Assembly (NCBI RefSeq): GCF_020740795.1
Contig: NC_067283.1
Coordinates: 131,164,568-131,228,567, forward strand
Length of the DNA stretch: 64,000 nt
Origin: Apus apus
Lineage: Eukaryota; Chordata; Aves; Apodiformes; Apodidae
Direction: 5' to 3'
The notes beneath the pieces were generated by a model, which searched no databases, had not been told where the DNA came from, and was given only the letters and a program-made list of their open reading frames with translations. The translations under genes were made by a program, and so were the position numbers. Positions 62,575-64,000 of the stretch are shown one piece after another (position 1 is the first letter of the stretch; each line of letters opens with the position of its first letter).

Positions 62575-64000
62575 CTTTAAGAAAAGCAGCAGAAATCAAT
62601 ACAGAGCATTCAGTTTCACACACAGACGTTAAATGAGGAGAGTAGTCTGCCTATGACTCGTTGGTTGCATCTGACAATAAGATACACTATTTTTTTAGCA
62701 GCTGGGCAAGAAAAAGAATAATGGCCTAACACAGACATTTTAGCAGGTGAAAAAATATACCAGATAAAATTTGCATACAGACAGAATCAGACATCTCTCG
62801 CATTTCTCCTTCCAATTGAGCTACTGTTTAGCTGCTACAGATACACCAAAAATACGGTGCTAAGCTGAAACATGTTAAGATGTAAGCAAACTGTTAGTCA
62901 TAATATCTTAATTCGTAACATCAGCATCTAAATTCTTTTTCCCATCCTCATCTCCCTTGCCAACTGGAAGACTTCATTATTTGAAGAAACTTCTGTATTT
63001 TCTCTAAGAGACTTTACTGGACAAAGGAGTAACTGTTGTAACAAAACAATTCAAAGGAAACTATCATTATTTCAAGTGTTAAAACTACAGTGTTTATTAT
63101 CCAATTCCAGTATGGAACAGGAAAACAGAACTTAGGCTATATTAAACTATGATCCAGTATCACTCTCCAGTTTAGTTGGCCATTGCATTATAGGAAAAAA
63201 AAAGAAAAAAATCTGATTATTTACTACATTACCATCTTTTGAACTTCAACACTGAACTTTTACTTTATTAGAGTAACAATTTCCCAGCACAGCCAGTCTG
63301 AACCTATTCAGGTCTAGAAACCAATTGTTAAATACTTACTGAATTCAAAGAGTTTAGCTAAAGTTAGGAAGAAAGGTTTGGTTTGGTTCCCTGGCTTTCC
63401 TACCTTCTCAACTTAAAAAAGAAAGATTTGAAAGATGTAGTCAAAAACAACAATGAAAATTCCTGCAGGTGAATGAACCGAGACTACCAACATGGGTATT
63501 TCATTTTATCCAGATTAGGAATGCTTTTTTAAACCAAAATTATACTAGATACTACATTTCAGCATAAAGCAATGCAGAAAGAGATCTGCATCAGAAGATT
63601 AAGACAAGCAACTTTTCCCTTATACCCTGATCACAAATGATATGCAGACATTCTTTAAAAACAGGAAGAACTGTTTAAGAGGTTGGCTAGCTCCTAGAAT
63701 GTGGCATGCCTGTATTTTTTCAAGCATTTTCCTGTCAATGAAAGCAAGATGACCTGCAGTGATGGCAAAACAACACATTTTTCCCCCCTCTATCCTCCAA
63801 GATTCCATGAGGAAATGCCTAAGAAACCCCATACTCCTAAAGAAGCAAAACAGAAGAGAGTATGAGAGAAAGAGGGGAGCTTGGCCAAGGCTGAAATCAA
63901 GTACAGCATTTATCAGCTCGATTTCCTCCTTTAAGTTGAAAGTAGAGACAAGAAAAAAGATCTCCGGAACGTTATCCAGCCCAATCTTCTGGATTAGTGT
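62575..64000 (-). other. C8orf88 upstream intron or 5' flank
   Basis: AT-rich sequence with no CpG island, CR1 or recognisable exon. A splice acceptor at 62575 implies a non-coding first exon and promoter further along the minus strand, probably outside the window. Confidence 0.6.

Overview
The window is vertebrate nuclear DNA, almost certainly from a bird. It is AT-rich, has long introns and carries about a dozen CR1 LINE fragments, several ending in the diagnostic (ATTCTRTG)n tail. It also holds a solo LTR with a 5-bp target-site duplication and a truncated relative of that LTR. There are no bacterial-style operons. Most open frames in the window are chance frames in introns or antisense shadows of CR1.

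Layout. The first 47 kb hold eleven coding exons of NECAB1 on the + strand (neuronal N-terminal EF-hand calcium-binding protein 1), from an exon that starts inside the first EF-hand loop (5055) to the stop codon (46696-46698) and a poly(A) signal (47019-47024). The two upstream exons of the 13-exon vertebrate gene lie outside the window. All splice phases agree, and the joined frame gives about 308 residues running from the EF-hands through a central helical region to a C-terminal ABM-like domain. From about 62.6 kb down to 50.3 kb, on the - strand, lies the bird ortholog of human C8orf88. It has five coding exons and encodes a complete 128-residue protein with a YxxxxL-phi eIF4E-binding-type motif. 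The two genes converge with about 3.2 kb between their poly(A) signals, in the same order and orientation as human 8q21.

Between exons: CR1 fragments in both orientations, a 999-bp solo LTR in NECAB1 (8161-9159, ACAGT duplication), a truncated LTR of the same family in C8orf88 (60883-61170), and simple repeats.

Most interesting points: (1) a candidate in-frame 36-nt cassette microexon in the 13-kb NECAB1 intron (21919-21954); (2) inverted CR1 copies closely flanking NECAB1 exon 31620-31756, which could pair and promote circular RNA or editing; (3) the 4E-BP/eIF4G-like motif of C8orf88; (4) a short uORF overlapping the C8orf88 start; (5) a 26-nt constitutive microexon in NECAB1 with a non-G last base.
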